64,000 nt of DNA from Nocardioides lijunqiniae (lineage in GTDB: Bacteria > Actinomycetota > Actinomycetes > Propionibacteriales > Nocardioidaceae), in contig NZ_JACJGM010000025.1 in assembly GCF_015024225.1 (NCBI RefSeq), forward strand, positions 1 through 64,000, read 5' to 3'. The notes under the pieces were generated by a model. That model was not told the DNA's origin, made no database searches, and was given only the letters and a program-made list of their open reading frames with translations. Below are positions 1 through 11,366 of this stretch, one piece after another. How positions within the stretch are numbered: the stretch's first letter is position 1; every line of letters starts with the position of its first letter. The translations under genes and the position numbers were made by a program.

Positions 1-2
1 GT

Positions 3-1718
<1,716 letters not shown>

Positions 1719-1743
1719 TCCACCGCTCCACCGCTCCACCGCT

Positions 1744-1771
1744 GACCCGTCACCCCTCTGGGTGACGGGTC
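1744..1771 (+). terminator. Perfect 12-bp hairpin after groL
   Basis: gacccgtcaccc (1744-1755) and gggtgacgggtc (1760-1771) pair perfectly around a ctct loop, starting 25 bp after the groL stop. A short T-containing stretch (tcattt) follows. This is the expected form of an intrinsic-type terminator in high-GC actinobacteria, where the U tract is often weak. Confidence 0.85.
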
Positions 1772-1825
1772 GGCGTCATTTCGGCGCTGCGTTTCGGCCC
1801 CCGGCACCCGGGGTAGTGCTGCGGG

Positions 1826-2950
1826 GTGAGCACGCGCCGCAGGATGCTGGTGATCGCCCTGGTCGGCGCCCTCGTCGTGGCCCTGGTGGGGATGGCGGCC
1901 TGGTGGTTCGCGCCGTACGGCGAGACCGCCCAGGAGGGCGAGCAGGTGCCGTTGGGGCTCTCGGTGTTCTCCGACCTCGAGGGTCACCCGCGGCTGGACC
2001 GCGAGGTCGAGGTGCGGCTGCCGCACGGCTCGCTCGCGGTCTCGGTGGCCGAGCCCCTCGACTCCCTCCCGCACGGTCTGCCGCTGGCCGACCAGGGCAA
2101 GGTCGACGACGGGGACGTGCACGCCCCGCGAGGCAAGGACTTCCTGGTGCTCGAGTGGGAGGCCCAGGCGAGCCGTCTGGCGGCCGTCCTCGAGCGCGTC
2201 CCCGGCGCAGAGCTGCCCGACGAGGAGGCCGTCCTGGTCTCCCTGCGACTGGGTGACCGGACGATCGAGCTCGACACCGATGCCGAGGACGAGTTCGACC
2301 GGGGCTGGGACGGGCACGGGGGCGCGGTCGCGGTGGTCGTCGACGAGGACGACGTCGAGGACGCCGCGCTCGAGGTCACCTTCGACGGCCTCACGCAGGT
2401 GGTCTCGCTCGCCGACGGCTCCGTCGACGCGGGCGCGGCCTCGCCGCTCTACGCCTGGGGCAGCGAGCCGCGGACGTACACCCGTCCCGGGTGCGTCGCC
2501 GACGCGACGCTGCCGCGCGACTTCGAGACCGACGACCTCGTGTGCCAGGCGGACGCCGTGGCGTCGCCGTGGCTCCCGGACCAGGGGTGGGCCGAGGGCG
2601 GCGAGGTCTGGACGCTGGTGGACGTGAGGACCGTGGTCGTCGACAGCATCCTGCGCGAGGGCGACGACGAGGCGACCTGGTCGGTCACGCTCGTCGACCA
2701 CCGCGAGGACGTCGACGGCGTCGCGCCGCTCACCCCGCTGCGGGTGGTGTCCCCGGAGGACAGCGAGACGTTCGGGACCGAGGGGGTCGGTGCCCTCGTC
2801 TTCCCGACCTCGGCGGAGCCGAGGACCCTGACGATGACGCAGGAGTTCGTCCTCACCCGCGATCTCGGCACGGGTGGGCGGAGCTTCGCGATGCGCGTCG
2901 ACTTCACCCTCGACCTGGCGCCGTACCTCCCCGCCACGGAGCAGTCGTAG
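1826..2950 (+). CDS. Membrane-anchored extracytoplasmic protein of unknown function
   Basis: I do not recognise a family. The 374-residue product has basic residues at 3-5 and one hydrophobic segment at about 8-29, with no lipobox Cys. About 340 acidic, soluble residues follow, so it is probably an extracellular domain on an N-terminal anchor or signal peptide. There are few cysteines; two in the middle (one in a TRPGCVAD context) may pair. The GTG at 1826 has no clear ribosome binding site, but a TAGTGC hexamer lies 6 bp before it, which would suit a leaderless start. It is isolated by the groL terminator upstream and a 56-bp gap downstream. Confidence 0.75.
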   Translation: MSTRRRMLVIALVGALVVALVGMAAWWFAPYGETAQEGEQVPLGLSVFSDLEGHPRLDREVEVRLPHGSLAVSVAEPLDSLPHGLPLADQGKVDDGDVHAPRGKDFLVLEWEAQASRLAAVLERVPGAELPDEEAVLVSLRLGDRTIELDTDAEDEFDRGWDGHGGAVAVVVDEDDVEDAALEVTFDGLTQVVSLADGSVDAGAASPLYAWGSEPRTYTRPGCVADATLPRDFETDDLVCQADAVASPWLPDQGWAEGGEVWTLVDVRTVVVDSILREGDDEATWSVTLVDHREDVDGVAPLTPLRVVSPEDSETFGTEGVGALVFPTSAEPRTLTMTQEFVLTRDLGTGGRSFAMRVDFTLDLAPYLPATEQS

Positions 2951-3006
2951 CGCGCCCGAAACAACATCGACTCGGTTCGGCAACCTGCGCAGGCGAGGCT
3001 CGTGCC

Positions 3007-3918
3007 ATGTTGTGGAGAGTGCGCGCCACCCTGCCCGAACGTCCTGGGGCGCTGGCCGCGTTGGCGGCCGAGTGCGGTGCGGCGGGGGTCAACATCCTGG
3101 GGGTGCAGGTCTTCCCCGGCATCGAGGCCGTGACCGACGAGCTCGTGCTGAGCACGCCGGACGCGTGGACCGCGGCCGACCTCGTCGACCTCGTCGGTCG
3201 GGCGGGGGCCGAGTCGGTCATCGCCGCCCCGTGCACGGAGGCCGCCCTGACCGACCAGCCCACGCGCTACGTGCAGGCCGCCCGCGCCGTGCTCGAGACG
3301 CCGGCGTCGTTCCCCGAGGTGGTCGCCGCGCTGTTCGACGCGGACGTCCTGCCGGTCGGCGACAGCCAGGACGTCATGGAGATGACGGTCGGAGCCGTGC
3401 AGGTGCAGATCCGCCGCGACGCGCCGTTCACCGCGACCGAGCACGCCCGCGGCTCGGCGATGGCCGACCTCGTCAACGACGTCCTGGGCCGCGAGCAGCA
3501 CCACCCCCACCACCCCGCCTTCGTGCTCTCGGACAACCGGCGCATGGGGGCGGGCAGCTCGCCGGCCTACCACGTCGAGGGCCGCTCGGCCGTCGCGAGC
3601 ATCGAGGGCGTCCGGGTGGGGCTGGCCACCCTGCGGGTGGCCGGCCCGGACCTGCCCGACGTGCTGCCGGTCGACCTCGAGGTCGACCCGGCCTGGCAGC
3701 GTCGCGGCATCGGCACCCGGCTGCTGAGCGACGCCGCCCGACTGGCCAACGGCCTGGGCGCCGAGGCCATCCTGCTGACCACCCGCTCGGACAACCAGGC
3801 CGTGATGCCGATGGTGATGGCCGCCGGGATGCGCGGCCGGATCCGGATGGCCGGCGACGCGCTGACCGTGCGGATCGCCGTGCGCGACCTGCGCCCGCTG
3901 CCGGTCGCCCAGCCGTGA
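3007..3918 (+). CDS. ACT domain-GNAT acetyltransferase fusion
   Basis: This 303-residue protein has an N-terminal ACT-like regulatory domain (residues about 1-75, with the RPGALAALAAECGAAGVNI pattern that usually binds small effectors such as amino acids). Its C-terminal GNAT domain spans about 185-295, with the acetyl-CoA-binding motif QRRGIGTRLL. The reaction is predicted to be N-acetylation of an unidentified substrate controlled by an effector on the ACT domain. The ATG at 3007 is chosen because the ACT domain begins at once; the frame stays open upstream, but that stretch overlaps the preceding gene. Substrate and effector cannot be read from sequence. Confidence 0.8.
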   Translation: MLWRVRATLPERPGALAALAAECGAAGVNILGVQVFPGIEAVTDELVLSTPDAWTAADLVDLVGRAGAESVIAAPCTEAALTDQPTRYVQAARAVLETPASFPEVVAALFDADVLPVGDSQDVMEMTVGAVQVQIRRDAPFTATEHARGSAMADLVNDVLGREQHHPHHPAFVLSDNRRMGAGSSPAYHVEGRSAVASIEGVRVGLATLRVAGPDLPDVLPVDLEVDPAWQRRGIGTRLLSDAARLANGLGAEAILLTTRSDNQAVMPMVMAAGMRGRIRMAGDALTVRIAVRDLRPLPVAQP

Positions 3919-3972
3919 CCATGCGGGACCGGTCGTGACCTGTCGTGACCAGACCGTGACCTGACCGTGACC
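3915..3972. repeat. Five GTGACC hexamers near one-turn spacing
   Basis: GTGACC occurs at 3915, 3935, 3945, 3956 and 3967, from the stop codon of the ACT-GNAT gene into the gap before guaB. The steps are 20, 10, 11 and 11 bp, close to one helical turn. It could be a degenerate tandem repeat from slippage or a cluster of regulator half-sites. Confidence 0.6.
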
Positions 3973-4050
3973 TGGCGAGCACCGCGACGTCGTCTCCGCG
4001 CGACGTGTCCCGGCGCCGACCCGGCAGCCGCCGCGCCACCGGAGCGCCAC

Positions 4051-5565
<1,515 letters not shown>

Positions 5566-5584
5566 GTCGGAAGAGACGACCTCC

Positions 5585-6691
5585 ATGACCGAGATCCAGA
5601 TCGGCCAGGCCAAGCGCGGCCGCCGTGCCTACTCCTTCGACGACATCGCGATCGTCCCCTCGCGCCGCACGCGCGACCCCGAGGAGGTCAGCATCGACTG
5701 GCAGATCGACGCCTACCGCTTCGACCTGCCCGTGCTGGCCGCTCCGATGGACTCGGTGATGTCGCCCGACACGGCCATCGCCCTCGGCAAGTTCGGCGGC
5801 CTGGGGGTGCTCAACCTCGAGGGGCTGTGGACCCGCTACGAGGACCCGACCACGCTGCTCGAAGAGGTGTCGGGCCTGCAGGGCATCGACGCCACGGCAC
5901 GCATGCAGGAGATCTACACCGAGCCGGTCAAGGCCGAGCTGATCACCCACCGGCTGCGCGAGGTGCGCGACGCCGGGGTCACGGTCGCCGGGTCGCTGTC
6001 GCCGCAGCGCACCAAGGAGTTCGCCAAGGTCGTCGTCGACGCCGGCGTCGACATGTTCGTCATCCGCGGCACGACCGTCAGCGCCGAGCACGTCTCCTCG
6101 CAGGCCGAGCCGCTGAACCTCAAGGAGTTCATCTACGAGCTCGACGTCCCCGTGATCGTGGGCGGCTGCGCCACCCACCAGGCCGCCCTGCACCTGATGC
6201 GCACCGGCGCCGCGGGGGTCCTGGTCGGCTTCGGCGGAGGCGCCGCGCACACGACCCGCACCGTCCTGGGCGTGGCCGTGCCGATGGCCTCGGCCGTCGC
6301 CGACGTGGCCGCCGCCCGTCGCGACTACCTCGACGAGTCCGGGGGCCGCTACGTCCACGTCATCGCCGACGGGTCCATCGGCAAGTCCGGCGACATCGCC
6401 AAGGCGATCGCCTGCGGCGCGGACGCGGTGATGGTCGGCTCGCCGTTCGCGCGCGCCAGCGACGCCCCCGGCCACGGCTTCCACTGGGGCGCCGAGGCGC
6501 ACCACGCCGACCTGCCGCGCGGGCAGCGCGTGGAGTTCGAGCGGGTGGGGACCCTGGAGGAGATCCTGTTCGGCCCCTCCCGCGTCGCCGACGGCACCAT
6601 GAACCTCATCGGCGCGCTCAAGCGGGCCATGGCCACGACGGGCTACACCGACCTCAAGGAATTCCAGCGCGTCGAGGTCGTCGTCGAGTAG
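5585..6691 (+). CDS. guaB3: GuaB3-family IMP dehydrogenase-related protein
   Basis: This 368-residue TIM-barrel protein is of the GuaB3 family found next to guaB in actinobacteria. It lacks the CBS insert. In the position of the catalytic loop (about residues 213-223) it reads [12 protein letters not shown], with no Cys where GuaB has the nucleophile. The phosphate-binding parts are kept ([25 protein letters not shown]). Its reaction cannot be assigned from this alone: without the loop Cys a standard IMPDH mechanism is doubtful. A ggaagag sequence precedes the ATG. Its stop overlaps the first base of the rnhA start. Confidence 0.9.
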   Translation: MTEIQIGQAKRGRRAYSFDDIAIVPSRRTRDPEEVSIDWQIDAYRFDLPVLAAPMDSVMSPDTAIALGKFGGLGVLNLEGLWTRYEDPTTLLEEVSGLQGIDATARMQEIYTEPVKAELITHRLREVRDAGVTVAGSLSPQRTKEFAKVVVDAGVDMFVIRGTTVSAEHVSSQAEPLNLKEFIYELDVPVIVGGCATHQAALHLMRTGAAGVLVGFGGGAAHTTRTVLGVAVPMASAVADVAAARRDYLDESGGRYVHVIADGSIGKSGDIAKAIACGADAVMVGSPFARASDAPGHGFHWGAEAHHADLPRGQRVEFERVGTLEEILFGPSRVADGTMNLIGALKRAMATTGYTDLKEFQRVEVVVE

Positions 6692-7152
6692 TGAGCACCC
6701 ACCCGGTCGTCATCCACACCGACGGCGCCTGCATCCCCAACCCCGGCCCCGGCGGCTGGGGCGCGCTGCTCCAGCAGGGCAGCCACGAGCTCGAGCTGTG
6801 CGGCGGCGAGGCCGGCGAGACCACCAACAACCGCATGGAGCTGATGGCGCCGATCCAGGCGCTGGAGGCGCTCAAGCGGCGCTCGGCGGTGCAGATCCAC
6901 ACCGACAGCACCTATGTGCGCAACGGCATCACCAAGTGGGTCGTCGGCTGGAGCGGCAACGGGTGGCGGACCTCGGCCAAGCAGCCGGTCAAGAACGTCG
7001 ACCTCTGGCAGCGCCTGGTCGCGGCCGCCGCCGAGCACGACGTCGAGTGGCACTGGATCAAGGGTCACGCGGGCCACGAGGGCAACGAGCGCGCGGACCG
7101 GCTGGCCGCGAAGGGCCTGACCGAGGCGGTCGCGGCGGCCCGCGGGGTCTGA
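6691..7152 (+). CDS. rnhA: Ribonuclease HI
   Basis: Ribonuclease HI degrades the RNA strand of RNA-DNA hybrids (R-loops, primers). The 153-residue product is typical in length and shows the four acidic residues in context: [30 protein letters not shown] and GNERADRLA. The start is GTG 6691, sharing one base with the guaB3 stop (TAGTG), which indicates translational coupling. The protein begins directly with the first beta strand. Confidence 0.95.
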   Translation: MSTHPVVIHTDGACIPNPGPGGWGALLQQGSHELELCGGEAGETTNNRMELMAPIQALEALKRRSAVQIHTDSTYVRNGITKWVVGWSGNGWRTSAKQPVKNVDLWQRLVAAAAEHDVEWHWIKGHAGHEGNERADRLAAKGLTEAVAAARGV

Positions 7153-7182
7153 GCCGCTGGGGTCGCTTGCGACACTGGACGC

Positions 7183-8922
7183 ATGAGCCAGCTCCCCGTG
7201 CCGCCGTCCGCGCTGGGCCCGGAGGCCCGCGAGCGCTCGCTGTCCGCGATGACCGGCCGCGCCGGTGAGCTCGAGCTCGACGTCCTGGTCGTCGGGGGCG
7301 GGGTCGTGGGGGCGGGCACCGCGCTGGACGCGGTCACGCGTGGGCTCAGCACCGGGCTGGTGGAGCAGCGCGACCTCGCCAGCGGGACCAGCAGCCGCAG
7401 CAGCAAGCTCATCCACGGAGGCCTGCGCTACCTGGAGATGCTGGACTTCGGACTGGTGCGCGAGGCGCTGCAGGAGCGCGGTCTGCTGCTCACCCGGCTC
7501 GCTCCACACCTCGTGCGGCCGGTGTCGTTCCTCTACCCGCTGACGCACCGCGGCTGGGAGCGGCCCTACGTCGGCGCCGGGCTGGCGCTCTACGACGGCA
7601 TGGCGATGCTCGGCAGGTCCGAGATGGGCGTGCCTCGGCACCGCCACCTCTTCCGCCGCCAGGTCGCCCGGATCGCGCCCGACTTCAAGTCCGACGCCCT
7701 GGCCGGGGCGATCCAGTACTACGACTGCCAGGTCGACGACGCGCGGCTCGTGCTGGCGCTCGCCCGCACGGCGGCCGGCCACGGCGCGCACGTCGCCACC
7801 CGCGTGCAGGTGACCGGCTTCCTGCGCGAGGCCGAGCGGGTCGTCGGCGTACGTGCCCGTGACCTGGAGACGGGGGAGGACCTCGAGATCCGCGCGCGCG
7901 TCGTCGTCAACGCCGCCGGGGTCTGGACCGACGAGATCCAGGAGATGGTCGGCGGGCGCGGGGCGCTGCACGTCCAGGCCAGCAAGGGCGTCCACATCGT
8001 CGTGCCGCGCGACCGGATCCGCTCGGAGGCCGGCTTCATCGTGCGCACCGAGAAGTCGGTGCTGTTCGTGATCCCCTGGGGCCGGCACTGGATCATCGGC
8101 ACCACCGACACCGCCTGGGACCTCGACAAGGCGCACCCCGCGGCCAGCCGGGCCGACATCGACTACATCCTCGACCACGTCAACGCGATCCTGCGCGAGC
8201 CGCTCGACCACGACGACGTCGTCGGCGTCTGGGCCGGACTGCGCCCGCTGCTGTCGGGCGAGTCCGAGCCGACGTCGAAGATCTCCCGCGAGCACACGGT
8301 GGTCACCCCGGTGCCGGGCCTGGTGATGATCGCCGGCGGCAAGCTCACGACGTACCGGGTGATGGCCAAGGACGCCATCGACGCCGCCGCCCACTCGCTG
8401 CGCACGACCGCCAACCTGACGATCCGCGACTCGATCACCGACCGGGTGCCCCTGCTCGGCGCCGACGGCTTCGAGACGCGCTCCAACCAGCGCGTGCTCC
8501 TGGCGCGCCGCTCCGGGCTCCACGTCGCCCGCATCGACCACCTCCTCGGCCGCCACGGCGGCCAGGTCGACGACCTGCTCGCCCTGGTCGCCGCGCAGCC
8601 CGAGCTCGGGGAGCCGCTGGTCGGCGCCGAGGACTACCTCGCCGCCGAGGTCGTCCACGCCGTCACCCACGAGGCCGCCCGCCACCTCGACGACGTCCTC
8701 ACCCGCCGTACCCGGATCTCGATCGAGACCTTCGACCGCGGCGTCGCCGCCGCCCCGCACGTCGCTCGCCTCATGGCCGGCCAGCTCGGCTGGGACGACG
8801 CCCGCACCGCCGACGAGGTCGACCACTACCTGCGCCGCGTCGAGGCCGAGCGCCAGAGCCAGCTCATGCTCACCGACCAGGAGGCCGACGAGGCGCGTGT
8901 CGCCGCGGTCGACATCGTCTGA
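7183..8922 (+). CDS. glpD: Aerobic glycerol-3-phosphate dehydrogenase
   Basis: This FAD enzyme oxidises sn-glycerol 3-phosphate to dihydroxyacetone phosphate at the membrane and passes electrons to quinone. The 579 residues carry the dinucleotide fold VVGGGVVGAG near residue 32, the GlpD signature GTSSRSSKLIHGGLRYLE near 67, and the C-terminal DAO_C domain (about 420-560). A GACACT hexamer lies 6 bp before the ATG, so a leaderless mRNA is possible. No glpF or glpK adjoins it. A very strong hairpin starts at the stop codon. Confidence 0.95.
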   Translation: MSQLPVPPSALGPEARERSLSAMTGRAGELELDVLVVGGGVVGAGTALDAVTRGLSTGLVEQRDLASGTSSRSSKLIHGGLRYLEMLDFGLVREALQERGLLLTRLAPHLVRPVSFLYPLTHRGWERPYVGAGLALYDGMAMLGRSEMGVPRHRHLFRRQVARIAPDFKSDALAGAIQYYDCQVDDARLVLALARTAAGHGAHVATRVQVTGFLREAERVVGVRARDLETGEDLEIRARVVVNAAGVWTDEIQEMVGGRGALHVQASKGVHIVVPRDRIRSEAGFIVRTEKSVLFVIPWGRHWIIGTTDTAWDLDKAHPAASRADIDYILDHVNAILREPLDHDDVVGVWAGLRPLLSGESEPTSKISREHTVVTPVPGLVMIAGGKLTTYRVMAKDAIDAAAHSLRTTANLTIRDSITDRVPLLGADGFETRSNQRVLLARRSGLHVARIDHLLGRHGGQVDDLLALVAAQPELGEPLVGAEDYLAAEVVHAVTHEAARHLDDVLTRRTRISIETFDRGVAAAPHVARLMAGQLGWDDARTADEVDHYLRRVEAERQSQLMLTDQEADEARVAAVDIV

Positions 8923-9016
8923 GCAGGTTTTTCAGCATCTGCTGTTTTTCCGGCGCTTCTGGGCCGAAGTTACGCCCGGAAGCGCCGGCTTTTCAGCAGA
9001 TGCTGAAAAACCTGCT
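8922..9016. repeat. 95-bp long hairpin between glpD and the next operon
   Basis: The outer arms 8922-8944 and 8994-9016 are perfect 23-bp inverse complements. The inner arms 8950-8964 and 8974-8988 pair over 15 bp with a single mismatch, leaving a 9-nt centre (8965-8973). T5 tracts lie on each side of the stem. The element starts on the last base of the glpD stop. It would terminate transcription from glpD, and could also be a miniature palindromic element or extrude as a cruciform. Confidence 0.9.
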
Positions 9017-9029
9017 GACCGCGCCTCCG

Positions 9030-9059
9030 TTGACAACTAGAACACGTTCCACCCATGCT
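9030..9059 (+). promoter_or_regulatory. Promoter with KstR-like operator
   Basis: TTGACA (9030-9035) is a consensus -35 and CATGCT (9054-9059) a plausible -10 with an 18-bp spacer. The spacer contains TAGAACACGTTCCA (9038-9051), which fits the published KstR consensus TNNAACNNGTTNNA at every defined position. An operator in this place would block RNA polymerase. KstR represses cholesterol-catabolism genes in mycobacteria and rhodococci; assignment to KstR here is inference from the motif. Confidence 0.6.
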
Positions 9060-9106
9060 GACACCTGTCAAACTGAGACCCACGTCACAGGAGAGCAGGA
9101 GATCTA

Positions 9107-10249
9107 GTGACCCAGGCGCCTCCGCCCGCGGACCTGAAGATGCAGCGCACGAGCAGGGACGCCACCACGGTGCCGCAGCTCCTGGCCGACTGGCTGGCCA
9201 CCCTCCTGCCCCCCGGCGCCGACCCGAGCGTGGTGCTCCACTCCGGCATCGACGCCAACGGCATGTCGTCGGAGACGATCCTGCTCGACGCCACCTGGAC
9301 CGAGGACGGGGCCGTGCAGGTCGGCCGCTACGTCGCCCGGGTCGAGCCGGCCGCGGCGGACTTCCCGGTCTTCGCGACCTACGAGCTCCAGGACCAGTAC
9401 GACGCCATGCGCATCGTCGGCGAGCGGACCGACGTCCCCGTGCCGGCCGTGCGCTGGATGGAGCCGACCGGTGACGTGCTCGGCACCCCCTTCTTCCTCA
9501 TGGACCGCGTCGACGGCCTGATCCCGCAGGACGTGCTGCCCTACAACTTCGGCGACAACTGGCTCCACGACGCCAGTCACGACGACCAGCGGACGCTGCA
9601 GGACAACACCGTCGCGGTGGTGGCCGGGCTGCACGGCATCCCCGACGCCCAGCAGACCTTCGCGTTCCTGGACCCGGCCCGCCACGGCCACGAGGGGGCG
9701 ACCCTGCTGGAGCGCAACCTCGCCCGCACGGTCGCGTGGTACGAGTTCGCCAAGGCCGACATCGGGCCGAGCCCGATGGTCGAGCGCGCGCTGAGCTGGC
9801 TGCGCGCCCACCTGCCACCGGCCGCCGACGAGGACGCCGTACTCTGCTGGGGCGACGCACGCATCGGCAACACGATCTACCAGGACTTCTCCCCGGTCGC
9901 GGTGCTCGACTGGGAGATGGCGGCCATCGGCCCGCGCCAGCTCGACCTGTCGTGGATGGTCTTCGCCCACCAGGTCTTCGAGACGATCACCGGGATGCTC
10001 GAGCTGCCCGGCATGCCGCACTTCCTGCGCGAGGAGGACGTCGTGGCGACCTACGAGCGGCTCACGGGGGAGATCGTCGGCGACCTCACCTGGTACCACG
10101 TCTACAACGGGCTGCAGTGGTGCATCGTCTTCATGCGCACCGGCGCCCGTCAGATCCACTTCGGCGAGATCGAGCGACCCGACGACATCGAGTCGCTCTT
10201 CCACTGCAAGCCGCTCGTCGAGCGCATCCTGGCCGAGGCGGGTGCCTGA
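9107..10249 (+). CDS. Phosphotransferase family protein (APH fold)
   Basis: The 380-residue protein belongs to the aminoglycoside phosphotransferase/choline kinase-like superfamily. It has the Brenner-type catalytic motif CWGDARIGNTIY (about 246-257, with WGD-x-R-x-GN in place of HGD-x4-N) and the metal-binding Asp in VLDWEMAAIGP. These paralogs are common in fatty acid and steroid degrading actinobacteria and are sometimes misnamed as acyl-CoA dehydrogenases. The acceptor substrate is unknown; antibiotic resistance is not implied. The GTG at 9107 is supported by the upstream ggagagcaggag. It is the first gene of a three-gene operon behind the KstR-like promoter. Confidence 0.85.
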   Translation: MTQAPPPADLKMQRTSRDATTVPQLLADWLATLLPPGADPSVVLHSGIDANGMSSETILLDATWTEDGAVQVGRYVARVEPAAADFPVFATYELQDQYDAMRIVGERTDVPVPAVRWMEPTGDVLGTPFFLMDRVDGLIPQDVLPYNFGDNWLHDASHDDQRTLQDNTVAVVAGLHGIPDAQQTFAFLDPARHGHEGATLLERNLARTVAWYEFAKADIGPSPMVERALSWLRAHLPPAADEDAVLCWGDARIGNTIYQDFSPVAVLDWEMAAIGPRQLDLSWMVFAHQVFETITGMLELPGMPHFLREEDVVATYERLTGEIVGDLTWYHVYNGLQWCIVFMRTGARQIHFGEIERPDDIESLFHCKPLVERILAEAGA

Positions 10250-10250
10250 C

Positions 10251-11351
10251 ATGGTCAGCCACCTCGACGAGTACCCGATCCACCAGGTCCCGCTCCCGGC
10301 CACGTGGGCCGGCACCAGCGACCGCAACTTCTACGACCGCTGCTACTTCAACGCCCACGACCGGACCGGCGACATCTTCCTCATCACCGGCGCGGGCTAC
10401 TACCCCAACCTCGGGACCAAGGACGCCTTCGTCCTGGTACGCCGCGGCGACGAGCAGACGGCCGTCCACCTGGGCGACGCGATCGACGACGACCGCCTCA
10501 ACCAACGCGTCGGTGCCTACCGGATCGAGGTGGTCGAGCCGCTGCGCAAGCTGCGGCTGGTCCTCGAGGAGACCGAGGGCATCGCGATGGACCTGACCTG
10601 GGAGGGCTCCTTCGACGCCCTCCAGGAGCAGCCGCACGTCATGCGTGCCGGCAGCCGGGTCACCCTGGACGCCCAGCGGTTCGCGCAGGTCGGGACCTGG
10701 GAGGGGTCGATCTCGATCGACGGCGAGGAGATCGCCGTGGACGCGAACCGCTGGGTCGGCACCCGCGACCGGTCGTGGGGGATCCGGCCGGTGGGGGAGG
10801 CCGAGCCCGCGGGCAAGCCGGCCGACCCGCCGTTCGAGGGCATGTGGTGGACCTACGTCCCGATGCGCTTCGACGACTTCGCGATCGTGCTGATCATGCA
10901 GGAGGAGCCCGACGGGCACCGTGTCTTCAACGACTGCTCCCGCGTCTGGAAGGACGGCCGCGTCGAGCAGCTGGGCTGGCCCCACGTCACCGTCCGCTAC
11001 GCGTCCGGGACCCGCATCCCGACCGGCGCCAGCATCCGCTGCACCACCCCCGACGGCAAGCCGCTCGAGCTCGAGGTCGAGTCCAGGCTGGCGGTGCCGC
11101 TCCACGTGGGCGGCGGCTACGGCGGCGACTCCGACTGGAGCCACGGCGTCTGGAAGGGCCCCGGCTTCACCGAGCGCCGCACCTACGACCACACCTCGCC
11201 CGAGGTCGAGGGCCGGGTGATGTTCGGCGTGATCGACCACGTCGGCCGCGCCACCTGCGACGGCGCCGAGGGCTGGGGCCTCTTCGAGCACGGTGCGATC
11301 GGACGGCACGACCCCAGCGGCTTCGCCGACTTCTTCACGCTCGCCCCCTGA
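10251..11351 (+). CDS. Lipocalin-like protein of unknown function
   Basis: This 366-residue protein resembles the CrtC/AttH-like beta-barrel proteins (DUF7064/DUF7065-type) that occur beside phosphotransferases in actinobacteria. It has many Trp and Tyr residues, conserved-looking WGIRP and WWTYVPMRF segments, and no signal peptide. Homologous folds include hydratases, isomerases and Diels-Alder catalysts acting on hydrophobic molecules, so an enzymatic role on a terpenoid or steroid-like compound is possible but not shown. ATG 10251 is preferred over an in-frame GTG at 10242 because gaggcggg is correctly spaced only for the ATG. It begins 1 bp after the upstream stop. Confidence 0.7.
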   Translation: MVSHLDEYPIHQVPLPATWAGTSDRNFYDRCYFNAHDRTGDIFLITGAGYYPNLGTKDAFVLVRRGDEQTAVHLGDAIDDDRLNQRVGAYRIEVVEPLRKLRLVLEETEGIAMDLTWEGSFDALQEQPHVMRAGSRVTLDAQRFAQVGTWEGSISIDGEEIAVDANRWVGTRDRSWGIRPVGEAEPAGKPADPPFEGMWWTYVPMRFDDFAIVLIMQEEPDGHRVFNDCSRVWKDGRVEQLGWPHVTVRYASGTRIPTGASIRCTTPDGKPLELEVESRLAVPLHVGGGYGGDSDWSHGVWKGPGFTERRTYDHTSPEVEGRVMFGVIDHVGRATCDGAEGWGLFEHGAIGRHDPSGFADFFTLAP

Positions 11352-11366
11352 CCCGAGGAGATCCCC

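Noticed and set aside
9107..10249. Aminoglycoside resistance gene
   Set aside because: The fold is shared, but the catalytic motif is WGD-type and the operon context is catabolic; nothing supports an antibiotic substrate.
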